Assembly: GCF_013374095.1 (NCBI RefSeq)
Contig: NZ_AP022672.1
Span: 1,425,501-1,489,500, forward strand
Direction of reading: 5' to 3'
Length of the DNA stretch: 64,000 nucleotides
Source: Sphingomonas sp. HMP6
Lineage (GTDB): Bacteria > Pseudomonadota > Alphaproteobacteria > Sphingomonadales > Sphingomonadaceae
The position numbers and the translations under genes were made by a program. The number at the start of each line of letters is the position of its first letter. The stretch's first letter is position 1. Below are positions 26,458-34,767 of this stretch, one piece after another. Under the pieces are notes generated by a model that was given only the letters and a program-made list of their open reading frames with translations, was not told the DNA's origin and did not search any database.

Positions 26458-27257
26458 AAAAATCCCCTTATTTGATCAACCGGCACGAGATCAATCACTT
26501 GACCCGTCCGGCACCCCACAGATGGCCCAACGTTGTGGACCATAGCTCAAACCCTGCAGCTTAAACTTTATGCTGTGTTGTCCTAATTGAGTAGCCGCAT
26601 TTTTGTAAAGGGAGGGGGCGGGATTTTTGGCCGGTATGGCCTCTTTATCCGCGCCTTGTAACAAAAGAGCCACACCGGTCAGCCGATGGTTCCGCCATTA
26701 TATATATGTTTTAAAAAGATTTAATAGAGTTTGCCTGATGTTGACAGTGATCCAGCCACGACGTCTATCGATCCTGCTCCGCGCAGGTGCTGCGGATCGG
26801 CGGCGTTGGCACACCCCGGTCCTGCACGGCCAGCGCATCACACCGGGATCACTCGATTTCGTGCCCCGAACCAAGTCCACGGCGGTTCCCATCATCCGCC
26901 ACGGCGATGCGAATGATAGGATTGTCAAATGCAGCCGGTACTGTCTGTTGGCGCGGGAAAGCTGGCGACCGGCAGCGCCATGCTTTGCTCGGCCGCCCGG
27001 GAAATCCGCCGGTCGAGAAAGATCGAGCGGTGATCGGCCGCGCGGTCCATCGGGACGAAGATCGCCTCACCACCCTCTGACGAATGGAGGTATGAACGGG
27101 CGAGGCCAAGCGATCGTCGAGGGTCACAGGCACATTTCGGCGACGAGCCCGCGTTCGGCAATTTCCTGCTGTTCGCCCGCCTTAACCACGGCCGCCCCGA
27201 TCATCCCGTGCTGCGGTCGCCGCGCTGGATGGCGGAGATCAGATCACCACAGCGCAA
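26458..27257. other. intergenic region upstream of TonB receptor gene
   Basis: About 800 bases between the receptor start and the helicase remnant. The first about 200 bases are relatively A+T-rich and probably hold the receptor promoter on the minus strand. Beyond that, ORFs such as the one at 26627-27334 lack coding character and look like decayed DNA. No recognisable gene, repeat or RNA. Confidence 0.5.
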
Positions 27258-27494
27258 AGGAGCTTGGCCAAGGCCTTGGAATTCAGGGCCGTCGCGGTGA
27301 TCGCTTGCGACGAGGGTGTTCTGCCGCTCGATGAACGCGGCGCTGACGCGGCCGATGAGGCGGAAGTGGACGATATCTACGAAACCGAGCGGCGCCTGTT
27401 GTAGGTCGCGTGCACGAGAGCGCGCGAGCACGTACTTGTCCCTGGGGTGCAGCCGGCGTCGGAGTATTTGTCGGACCTTCGGGCACCGCGCTGA
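27258..27494 (+). pseudogene. remnant of a UvrD/Rep-type superfamily I helicase C-terminus
   Basis: One frame reads KALEFRAVAVIACDEGVLPL, then DIYETERRLL, a TAG at 27402-27404, and then VACTRAREHVLVPGVQPASE to a TGA at 27492-27494. This matches the helicase motifs V and VI region (AKGLEFxAV...ExERxLLYVACTRAR), with the Tyr codon of LLYVACTRAR changed to TAG. No N-terminal helicase domain is present upstream, so this is a truncated, decayed gene end. It marks a deletion or an old insertion scar between the TonB-receptor block and the surface-modification genes. Confidence 0.75.
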
Positions 27495-27749
27495 TCGAAT
27501 ACTTCGACGATTTCGGACTTTATAAGCTACGCTTATTGCCCGGGAGATTAAGAGCGGCGACGACCCAAACCCGGACCTTTATTTGAGCGTAATCGCCACC
27601 CGAATCTGCACGCTCGTTCAGACGTTGATTTTCGGGACACACGCGAAAATTCGTTTTTCGGCGAAACCACACATAGATGAGAACGCCCATCGCGAGCGTG
27701 CGCTGGCATCTCAGAATGAGATGTAGATTGAGCCACCGGGAGCTGGACG

Positions 27750-28352
27750 TCAGGTTAGCTTTGTCGAAGCGTTCGATCTCCAGAGATACGCCTTCCATCG
27801 TTTCCGGCCTGAACTGATTTCCGGGAGTTCGGACCAGTCACTGCCGGAGCATAGTTGGGAAAGGCTGTGGGATTGCGGCTCGTAACTCGTGATGATGACT
27901 GCGGCACCACAACTTTGCGCCGCAGCGATAAGCGTCGCTGGATCGTTCCCATAGATCAGCACTTCGCACAGCGTGACGAGGTCGTAGTTTCGATGTCGGA
28001 GGAGCGGCAGAAATGACGGCAGAGTGCCTTCCAGAAAAACCGCCTTGGGAACGGCGACGCGCGCGCGCGCCAGCGCGGTTGCAGAGATATCGATCCCGGT
28101 TACTTGGTCGGCGATTCCTCTGAAGTAGCGGGTCTGATACCCCTCCCCGCAGCCGACCTCGAGGATCGACGCGAGCGGCGGACAAAATTGAGCGATCAGG
28201 GCGTTGGTTCCCTCAAAGCGCGCCTGCTCGCGGCTACCGAGCTTCCAGGGATCGGGCTTGGTGTAAAGCGAATCGAGTGTCTCGGCCGTGCCGTCGAACT
28301 GGCGCCGCCGAACCGACCATCGATCCAACCCCTGCGAAATTCGTTTTAACAT
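27750..28352 (-). CDS. NodS-like SAM-dependent methyltransferase
   Basis: About 200 residues from ATG 28352 (MLKRISQGLDRWS). The SAM-binding motif I is ILEVGCGEGYQTRYF, followed by VTGIDISATALARAR and a post-motif YDLVTLCEVLIYG. An LYTKPDPWKLGSREQ segment at the N-terminus is typical of the NodS/PIG-L-associated methyltransferases that N-methylate amino sugars or related acceptors. It is divergent from the membrane-protein and glycosyltransferase genes, suggesting a shared surface-glycan role. An in-frame ATG at 28544 overlaps the opposite gene and is rejected. Confidence 0.82.
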   Translation of the reverse strand: MLKRISQGLDRWSVRRRQFDGTAETLDSLYTKPDPWKLGSREQARFEGTNALIAQFCPPLASILEVGCGEGYQTRYFRGIADQVTGIDISATALARARVAVPKAVFLEGTLPSFLPLLRHRNYDLVTLCEVLIYGNDPATLIAAAQSCGAAVIITSYEPQSHSLSQLCSGSDWSELPEISSGRKRWKAYLWRSNASTKLT

Positions 28353-28461
28353 TGGCTCGTCCCAGTTTGACCTAATGTTCCAAGACGGTGCCGCCGCTCC
28401 TTTTCCGCACTGGCTATTTTCAAGCGATCGTTCTGCGCGCGCAGTTGCCTGGGTGGAGAAT

Positions 28462-29496
28462 ATGACGGCGACCGTTGACCCGTCTGTGCGGGTTGGCCCC
28501 TTCGGCACCGTCATACCGGCAGATGACGGGGATTTGCGCAGCATGACGAGGTGGTATCAACGGTTGCTGGTTGATTTTCGACGTCTGCAGCCGACCATCA
28601 TCGCCATCCTGGGGCTTGCGGCGACGCTTGCGTCTTTGGCGTTCGTCGGGGCTGCCTTGCGTCAGCAGGGGCTCGCCCCGGTCTTGGCCATTGCTACGAG
28701 CGGTTTCGGCTTCTGGACGACGTTCGTTGCGTGCATGTTTGTCGAACCGCTGGCACTTTGCTGGATGATGCGCCGTCTGCTCGGGACCGGCCCCGAAACG
28801 CTGCCGCCGCTGCTGCGGAAACAGGCTCTCAATACGCTGCTGTTCGGCTATGCGGGCGATACGTTGTTCCTCGCCTGGCTCGGACGGCACATCGGCAACG
28901 CGCGAGCCGCAGTCGCGCTCGTTTTCGACGTGGCGATCGTGTCGGCGCTGGTCAACAATGCCGCGACGCTCGCCCTGTTGTTTGTAATGCGCGACCGGTT
29001 GCAAGCGCTTGCCGGTGCAAAGCTTGACGGCGAGGTTGTGCTCCTTGCTGTCGCCTTCGCCGCCTTCCCGTTGCTGATGATCGGATTGCGCCGCCAGATG
29101 ATGCGCAGCTCGGGCATACCGACGATCGTCGCTGCGCTCGGTTTTCGGACGATTGCCTATAGCCTGCTCGTCGCGGCAACCTGGCATTTCGCGATGCCGG
29201 AGGTGCCGATGCGTTCGTTGCTACTGCTGACGACCGCGCGAATGGTGGTGTGTCGGCTTCCGATCATTCCGAACAAGGACCTCGCCTTCGCGGGATGCGT
29301 TGCCTTGTTCCTGGGGCCGGATGAAAAAATCGCCGCAGTGATTGCCGGCGTGGCGCTGCTGACGCTGGTGGCAGAACTGGTCCTGCTGTTACTGGCACAG
29401 CTATTTGCCAGAGAACCTGCCCGGTCGGCGTCAGCGGCCGCACGAGCGTCCACCGCGACGGCGCGCGCGAAATATAGAATAGTTCCAGAAGCATAA
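28462..29496 (+). CDS. multispanning membrane protein of unknown function
   Basis: About 344 residues with eight to nine hydrophobic helices between residues 40 and 320 and a charged C-terminal tail. I do not recognise the family. Helices contain scattered Arg and Asp, and one segment reads TTARMVVCRLPIIPNKDLAFAG, which could be a loop between helices. The ATG at 28462 has GGTGGAG just upstream; earlier in-frame ATGs exist (28375 and 28288) but overlap the divergent methyltransferase. The position before a GT2 gene makes a role in glycolipid or polysaccharide export or precursor supply conceivable. Confidence 0.7.
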   Translation: MTATVDPSVRVGPFGTVIPADDGDLRSMTRWYQRLLVDFRRLQPTIIAILGLAATLASLAFVGAALRQQGLAPVLAIATSGFGFWTTFVACMFVEPLALCWMMRRLLGTGPETLPPLLRKQALNTLLFGYAGDTLFLAWLGRHIGNARAAVALVFDVAIVSALVNNAATLALLFVMRDRLQALAGAKLDGEVVLLAVAFAAFPLLMIGLRRQMMRSSGIPTIVAALGFRTIAYSLLVAATWHFAMPEVPMRSLLLLTTARMVVCRLPIIPNKDLAFAGCVALFLGPDEKIAAVIAGVALLTLVAELVLLLLAQLFAREPARSASAAARASTATARAKYRIVPEA

Positions 29497-29645
29497 ATTT
29501 CTGTCCGGTTTTCGCTCGGCCGCGTCGTCGTAAAAGCGAGGAGTCCGTGTCGACCACTCCGGTCGCGACCCAAGTTTGCGCTTCTGGCGGCGCGCACTCC
29601 TTACGTTGCCACTCGCCCTCAGGGGGGCACCACGGGAATACGCGG

Positions 29646-30524
29646 ATGTTGCACCAATCGATTGATGTTGTGGCCTGGAACTCGCCTTGGGAGATGGTTG
29701 CGGCGTCCAAACCCGTCCCGCGCTGGACCGTCCTGATCCCGTTCTTCAACGAGCGGGCCCTGCTTGATGCAACGATCGTAAGCCTCGCTGCCCAAGACGT
29801 GCCGTTCGAGCTGGTCCTCATCGACAATGCCTCTACCGACGGCAGTGCGGATGTCGCTGCGGCCACGTGCCGGCGGCTCGGCCTCGCCTTCACGCTGGTG
29901 ATCGATCACCGACCCGGCAAGGTGAATGCGTTGCAGAGCGGCGTGGCGCGAACACGCACGCGTTTCGTTGCGACGTGCGACGCCGACACGATCTACCCGA
30001 CAGACTATCTACGGCAGGCGGAGCTTTTGCTCGAAGCCAAGGGCGCAATTGCCGGAGGTGCGTATTTCGTCGCATCCGACGCAACGGCCGACGACCATAA
30101 AGCGGCGTCCGCTCGCATCGCGCGCGCGGCAAGCCTGTTGCCTGGACAATGCCATACCGGCGGCGCGGGGCAGGTTTTCCATACCGACGCGCTTCGGCAG
30201 GTGGGGGGGTTCGATGCCGCGCTTTGGGGCTATGTGCTTGAAGATCATGAGATCATGCACCGCATGGCAAAGCTTGGACCGCTCGCTTATGGTGACACAT
30301 TGTGGTGCGCACCGTCGCATCGCGAGCGTGATCGTGATTCGATCCGCTGGACGCTGATCGAGCGTATTCTGTATCATACGACACCCGGCCCGGCGCGCGA
30401 CTGGTTTTTCTACGATTTTCTGGCGCGGCGGCTAGCCGCCCGCCGCTTGACCAGCGACCGCATTCGCGAGCGCCAATTTTACGCACAATCCGACTTTTCG
30501 GACGGGATTCCGCAACCGACGTGA
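29646..30524 (+). CDS. family 2 glycosyltransferase
   Basis: About 292 residues. A GT-A fold begins at VLIPFFNERALLDATI, with the nucleotide-sugar Asp pair in DNASTDGS and the metal site CDADTIYP, a GGAYFVAS strand, and the acceptor-side ED motif in GYVLEDHEIMHRM. ATG 29646 is chosen for GGAA about eight bases upstream and because the GT fold starts soon after; 29547 would add 33 residues of low-complexity sequence. It follows the membrane-protein gene on the same strand. Confidence 0.85.
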   Translation: MLHQSIDVVAWNSPWEMVAASKPVPRWTVLIPFFNERALLDATIVSLAAQDVPFELVLIDNASTDGSADVAAATCRRLGLAFTLVIDHRPGKVNALQSGVARTRTRFVATCDADTIYPTDYLRQAELLLEAKGAIAGGAYFVASDATADDHKAASARIARAASLLPGQCHTGGAGQVFHTDALRQVGGFDAALWGYVLEDHEIMHRMAKLGPLAYGDTLWCAPSHRERDRDSIRWTLIERILYHTTPGPARDWFFYDFLARRLAARRLTSDRIRERQFYAQSDFSDGIPQPT

Positions 30525-30567
30525 CGTGGCGAATGATGACGTCGTACAAGAGTGAAACCAACGGTTT

Positions 30568-31218
30568 GTGGACAGGGTTCCGGAAGGGCTTGCGGGGACG
30601 ACCATTCGGCGCTTTACCATTGACGATGCAGCACAGTCTTGCATTTCGGTGAGCGAAGCGGGGCTCAAGGCAGTTTTTCTGGCAGAGCAGCCAATGCTGC
30701 TGCGACTGCTTATCGCGCGGCTCGGCAATCGCGCGGATGCAGAGGACGCGCTGCAGGACATGTGGCTGAAGCTCGACCAAAATACGCCCCAATCCCCTGT
30801 ACAGCCGATCGCGCAGCCGGCCGCCTATCTCTACCGAATGGCCGCAAACCTCGCCGCCGATCGTAGGATTGCAGCGGTCCGCGCTGGAGCGCGCGACACC
30901 GCGTGGCTCAATGTGCAACCCGGTGCCGAGGAGCAGCCGACCGCCGAGCGCACCTTGCTCGGGCGCGAGCGGCTGGCACGGATCGAGGCCGCACTGGCCG
31001 CAATGCCTCCACGGATGAGTGCCGCGCTGCGCCTGTACCGCGTCGAGGGTGTGCCGCAAAAGCAGATTGCGGAGAGGCTGGGCATGACGGTCAGCGGAAT
31101 CGAAAAACTATTGCGACGCGCCGCCAACGAGATTCACATGCATGAGGTCGCGGACAAGGCGGAATTGGTCGATCTGCATCGTCTACCAGATGAAGGGAAA
31201 TCACATCTTGGCAAGTGA
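30568..31218 (+). CDS. ECF sigma factor, FecI-like
   Basis: Up to 216 residues from a GTG. Sigma region 2 (LLIARLGNRADAEDALQDMWLKL) and region 4 (LAAMPPRMSAALRLYRVEGVPQKQIAERLG) are intact; these read like FecI-type extracytoplasmic function factors. The exact start is uncertain: GTG 30568 or GTG 30649 would both leave region 2 whole. It is followed by fecR and an STN-domain TonB receptor with overlapping ends, the standard iron-starvation cell-surface signalling order. Confidence 0.9.
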   Translation: MDRVPEGLAGTTIRRFTIDDAAQSCISVSEAGLKAVFLAEQPMLLRLLIARLGNRADAEDALQDMWLKLDQNTPQSPVQPIAQPAAYLYRMAANLAADRRIAAVRAGARDTAWLNVQPGAEEQPTAERTLLGRERLARIEAALAAMPPRMSAALRLYRVEGVPQKQIAERLGMTVSGIEKLLRRAANEIHMHEVADKAELVDLHRLPDEGKSHLGK

Positions 31219-32176
31219 GGCCGCCACTATTGTCGATCGCGCTATCGACTGGCATTTGCGCCAGGCCAGTATGGATGATGTCGACTGGCGTGCTTTCGTT
31301 GCGTGGCTGGAGGCTGATCCCGCCCATGCGGAGGCGTTCGACGCGATCACGCTCGATATGTCCTTGCTGGCCGAACACCCCGACCTCTATCCGGCTCCGG
31401 CCGCGCCGGTCGCGCGCCAGCCGCACCTTCCGCAAAGATCAATGCTGCCGTCGCGTCGCGCTTGGGCATGGGTGGGCGGCGGCGTGGTGGTCGCGGCGGC
31501 GGCCAGCCTGACTCTCATCCTTGTACCGACCGGTTTGAATAGCGGCAGCGCACCTTATGCGGTGGAAACCAAACCGGGTCAGCGACGGGATATCGCGCTG
31601 ACCGATGGCACGCGGATCGAACTCAACGGCGCGACCCGGTTGCTGCTGGACCATTCCAATCCGCGTGTTGCGACGCTTGAGGCGGGCGAGGCGACCTTTC
31701 ACGTCCGCCACGATCCGCGCGACCCCTTCACGGTGCATTCGGGACGCATGACGGTGCAGGATCTCGGCACCGTCTTCAATGTCGCGCGCGACGGCGCACG
31801 GCTCGACGTGCAAGTTGCCGAAGGCTCGGTGCTGTTCCAGCCGAAGCGCGACGCCGTCACGCTACACGCTGGCGGTGCGATCACCGCGCGCGAGGATTTG
31901 GGACAAATCGCGGTGACCAATATCGATGTTGCCAAGGTCGGCCTCTGGCGTGATCGCGCGGTGTCATTCTCAGGCGAACCGTTCGGGCGCGTCTCCACCG
32001 CAATCCGGCGGATCGACGGCGCCACGCTTTTTGTCCACCCCAGCTTGTCGCAGCGCCCGTTTACCGGCATGGTTCGTCTGTCTGGCAAGGCGGGGCAGGA
32101 CGTGCCGCATCTCGCGGCTTTGGTTGGGGCTGAGTGGCATCACGATGGCGAGCGGTGGGTCATCTCGCCACGATAG
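31190..32176 (+). CDS. FecR-family anti-sigma factor
   Basis: About 328 residues from ATG 31190 (MKGNHILASEAATIVD). A short cytoplasmic helical N-terminus with WRAFVAWLEADPAHAEAFD (DUF4880-like), one membrane helix near residue 110 (AWVGGGVVVAAAASLTLIL), and a periplasmic FecR domain (KPGQRRDIALTDGTRIELN; DLGTVFNV). The start overlaps the sigma gene end by 29 bases and its end overlaps the receptor start by 32 bases. It would hold the sigma factor inactive until the receptor signals. Confidence 0.9.
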   Translation: MKGNHILASEAATIVDRAIDWHLRQASMDDVDWRAFVAWLEADPAHAEAFDAITLDMSLLAEHPDLYPAPAAPVARQPHLPQRSMLPSRRAWAWVGGGVVVAAAASLTLILVPTGLNSGSAPYAVETKPGQRRDIALTDGTRIELNGATRLLLDHSNPRVATLEAGEATFHVRHDPRDPFTVHSGRMTVQDLGTVFNVARDGARLDVQVAEGSVLFQPKRDAVTLHAGGAITAREDLGQIAVTNIDVAKVGLWRDRAVSFSGEPFGRVSTAIRRIDGATLFVHPSLSQRPFTGMVRLSGKAGQDVPHLAALVGAEWHHDGERWVISPR

Positions 32177-34541
32177 ACGATCTGCGTTTCGCCCGGTCCT
32201 GATCCGGGGGCTGTGTCCCTTTCTGATGCTCGTCGCGCTCCCGGTCGCGGCCCGCGCCGACGACCCGCGGATCGCGATCCCGCCCGAACCGCTCGACCGA
32301 GCGCTGAACGATCTGGCCCGACAAAGTGGCTTCGATATCGTCAGCACCGAATCCGACCTGGACCGAGTCCGCACCAAGGGCCTGACCGGCCGGATGGCCC
32401 CGCGCGACGCCTTGCGGCGGCTGTTAAAGGGCACGGGCTTCCGCGCCGTCGCGATCGATGCGCGCAGCTATCGGATCGAACGTCTCCCACGCACGCCGTT
32501 GGCGCCACGCATCGTTGCGCGCCGCAATCTGGAACCGACAATCGGCAGCGACATCATCGTGACCGCCAGCAAGCAAAACTCAACACTGCTGCGGTTCCCC
32601 GGCAGCGCGATCATGATCGGCGGGTTTTCGCCGGGCGCTCTCACCACGCGGCCACTCACGATCGATGACGTGGCACGCGCGACCCCGGTCCTGCAGAACA
32701 CCGAATTGGGCATTGGCCGCAACAAAATCTTCATCCGCGGCATCGCCGACAGCAGCTTCAACGGGGCGACGCAATCGACTGCGAGCCTGTATTTCGACGA
32801 AGTCCCGCTGGGCTATTCAGGCCCTGAGCCAGGCCTGAATTTGTACGACATGAAGCGCGTCGAAGTCCTCGAAGGGCCGCAAGGGACGCTTTATGGGGCA
32901 GGCGCGATCGGCGGGATCATCCGACTGACCCCCAACCCGGTCGATCTGTCGCGCTTCAGCGCCTCGTTCAGCAGCGGTGTTACAGCAACGCAAGGCGGTG
33001 CAGCCGGGTTCGATGCGGCAGGTGTCGCAAATGTCCCAGTCCTGCGCGACCGGGTCGGCCTGCGCGTGATCGGTTATCGTAACCGCGACGGGGGCTTCAT
33101 CGGCGACCGATTGCGCAAGCTCTCGAACGTCAACCGCACCGATACGTTCGGTGGCCGAGCAACGCTGGCGATTGATCCGGGCGATGGCTGGAGCATCGAA
33201 GCGGGCGCGGTACAGCAACGTATCGTTGCCACCGATGCCCAATATGCCGAACGCACGGTAGGCGCGCTCGATCGTCGGGCGCGCCTCGCGCAGCCCTATA
33301 GCAGCGACATCACCCTGCTTCGCGGGATCGTGCGCAAACGTTGGGACAGTGGGCTCGAGCTCCTGTCGGCGGGTGGATATGTGGATCTGCAAACCGCAGA
33401 TGTGTTCGACGCGACACGGGCAATCGGCAGCATCGGGCCGAGCCTCTATACAAATGCGCAATCGGCGGCACTCTTTGTCCAGGAAACCCGGCTATCGCGC
33501 GCCATGCCGGGAAAAGTCGGTTGGCTGCTAGGCGTGTCGCTCCTTCATAACCGCGACATTCAGGCACGCACTCTGGGGCCTCCCAACGAACCTCTTGACG
33601 TTATCGGGGTGACCAATGTGACCGACAGCGTGTCGGCCTTTGGGGAAGCAACGTGGCCAGCGAGCAATCGCTTGTCGATCACGCTCGGCGCACGCGCGAC
33701 CGCAGCGCGCACCGATGGCGAGCCTTCGACGCGCCCGCGCAACGACAGTTTTATCCGCGGGCGCGCCACACGCCGTATCGACCCGACCCTCGCTGTCTCG
33801 TGGCTGGTCGCAAAGCGCACTGCAGTTTTCGCACGCTTTCAGACTGGATATCGCACCGGCGGGCTGGCGGTCGCAACCGGGGTTGGCCGGGTGCTCGACT
33901 TTCGCTCGGACTCGATAATCGTGGGGGAATTAGGGCTGCGCAAGCAACGCTGTGGCGAGACCGGTCTCGAACTGAGCGCCGCAATATCCTATGCGCGGTG
34001 GCGGGATATTCAGGCCGATCTCTACAATCGGCGCGGTCAGCCCTATACTGCAAACGTCGGCAACGCCGAAATTGCCGGGTTTGAGGCCACCGGCGATTGG
34101 GCGCCGGTCCGAGGGCTGCATGCTAGTTTCGCGCTGTTTTACAGCTATAACGTTGTTGACGGTCCGATCGCGCAGTCATCCGTCCGGGAAAACCGTCGCT
34201 TGCCCGAGACGCCGGCCTTTTCCGGAAATGCGGGCCTGGCCTATAGCTGGACGCATGATAGCGAATCCCGGTTTAGCATTAGCCTGTTCGGCCGCTATGT
34301 CGGCCGTTCGGTCTTAGGCACGGGGGATTTTCTCGACGTCAGCCAAGGCAAATATGCAGTCATCGACGCGCAGTTGGGTTGGCGTTGGCAGGGGCTTGAT
34401 GTCAGTTTGAGCGGTGACAATCTTGCCAATGCGAGCGCGAACCGCTTCGCGCTGGGCAATCCTACAATCCTGGCCACACGACAACAAACGACTCCACTGC
34501 CACCACGAAATGTCCGGCTCGGATTCACGATAGGCTTTTAG
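32145..34541 (+). CDS. TonB-dependent receptor with STN signalling domain (FecA-like)
   Basis: 798 residues from ATG 32145. A signal peptide ends near ARA, an STN secretin/TonB short domain follows (PPEPLDRALNDLARQSGFD ... RYSYRIE-like end), then a TonB box (DIIVTASKQNS), plug (KIFIRGIADSSF; RVEVLEGPQGTLYGAGAIGG) and beta-barrel ending LGFTIGF. The STN domain contacts FecR in the periplasm and relays ligand binding to the sigma factor. The substrate is probably a ferric siderophore but is not determinable. Longer upstream frames overlap fecR and are not supported. Confidence 0.92.
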   Translation: MASGGSSRHDRRSAFRPVLIRGLCPFLMLVALPVAARADDPRIAIPPEPLDRALNDLARQSGFDIVSTESDLDRVRTKGLTGRMAPRDALRRLLKGTGFRAVAIDARSYRIERLPRTPLAPRIVARRNLEPTIGSDIIVTASKQNSTLLRFPGSAIMIGGFSPGALTTRPLTIDDVARATPVLQNTELGIGRNKIFIRGIADSSFNGATQSTASLYFDEVPLGYSGPEPGLNLYDMKRVEVLEGPQGTLYGAGAIGGIIRLTPNPVDLSRFSASFSSGVTATQGGAAGFDAAGVANVPVLRDRVGLRVIGYRNRDGGFIGDRLRKLSNVNRTDTFGGRATLAIDPGDGWSIEAGAVQQRIVATDAQYAERTVGALDRRARLAQPYSSDITLLRGIVRKRWDSGLELLSAGGYVDLQTADVFDATRAIGSIGPSLYTNAQSAALFVQETRLSRAMPGKVGWLLGVSLLHNRDIQARTLGPPNEPLDVIGVTNVTDSVSAFGEATWPASNRLSITLGARATAARTDGEPSTRPRNDSFIRGRATRRIDPTLAVSWLVAKRTAVFARFQTGYRTGGLAVATGVGRVLDFRSDSIIVGELGLRKQRCGETGLELSAAISYARWRDIQADLYNRRGQPYTANVGNAEIAGFEATGDWAPVRGLHASFALFYSYNVVDGPIAQSSVRENRRLPETPAFSGNAGLAYSWTHDSESRFSISLFGRYVGRSVLGTGDFLDVSQGKYAVIDAQLGWRWQGLDVSLSGDNLANASANRFALGNPTILATRQQTTPLPPRNVRLGFTIGF

Positions 34542-34683
34542 CGTCACCGGCTACCGAATTTGGACGGCGATCTCGGGGCACCGCGGTGGCTCGACGACGT
34601 AACTGATCTCCTGCGCTCGACTCAGACCGCTCGTCATGACGACCGTGTCGGCACCTCGACGTTACAATTTCCCAATCTCGCAA

Positions 34684-34723
34684 TTGACACGGTTTCGCAA
34701 CGAAACTGTCACGGGCGGCTCAT
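34684..34723 (+). promoter_or_regulatory. dyad and Pho-box-like element before receptor-phosphatase operon
   Basis: TTGACA begins the element. An inverted repeat (GACA-CG-GTTTCG / CGAAAC-TGTC) spans 34686-34710. Its right end forms CTGTCAC (34706-34712), which is followed after four bases by GGCTCAT, a half-degenerate match to the second seven-base repeat of a PhoB box (CTGTCAT-N4-CTGTCAT). The site lies 45-80 bases before the receptor ATG. Confidence 0.35.
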
Positions 34724-34767
34724 AGCGCAGGTGGCACCGGGACAGACGCCGCCAAAGGGAAATCATC

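Noticed and set aside
26627-27334. 235-codon plus-strand frame in the gap after the TonB receptor
   Set aside because: Low-quality composition and no ribosome binding site. It runs across the helicase remnant in another frame.
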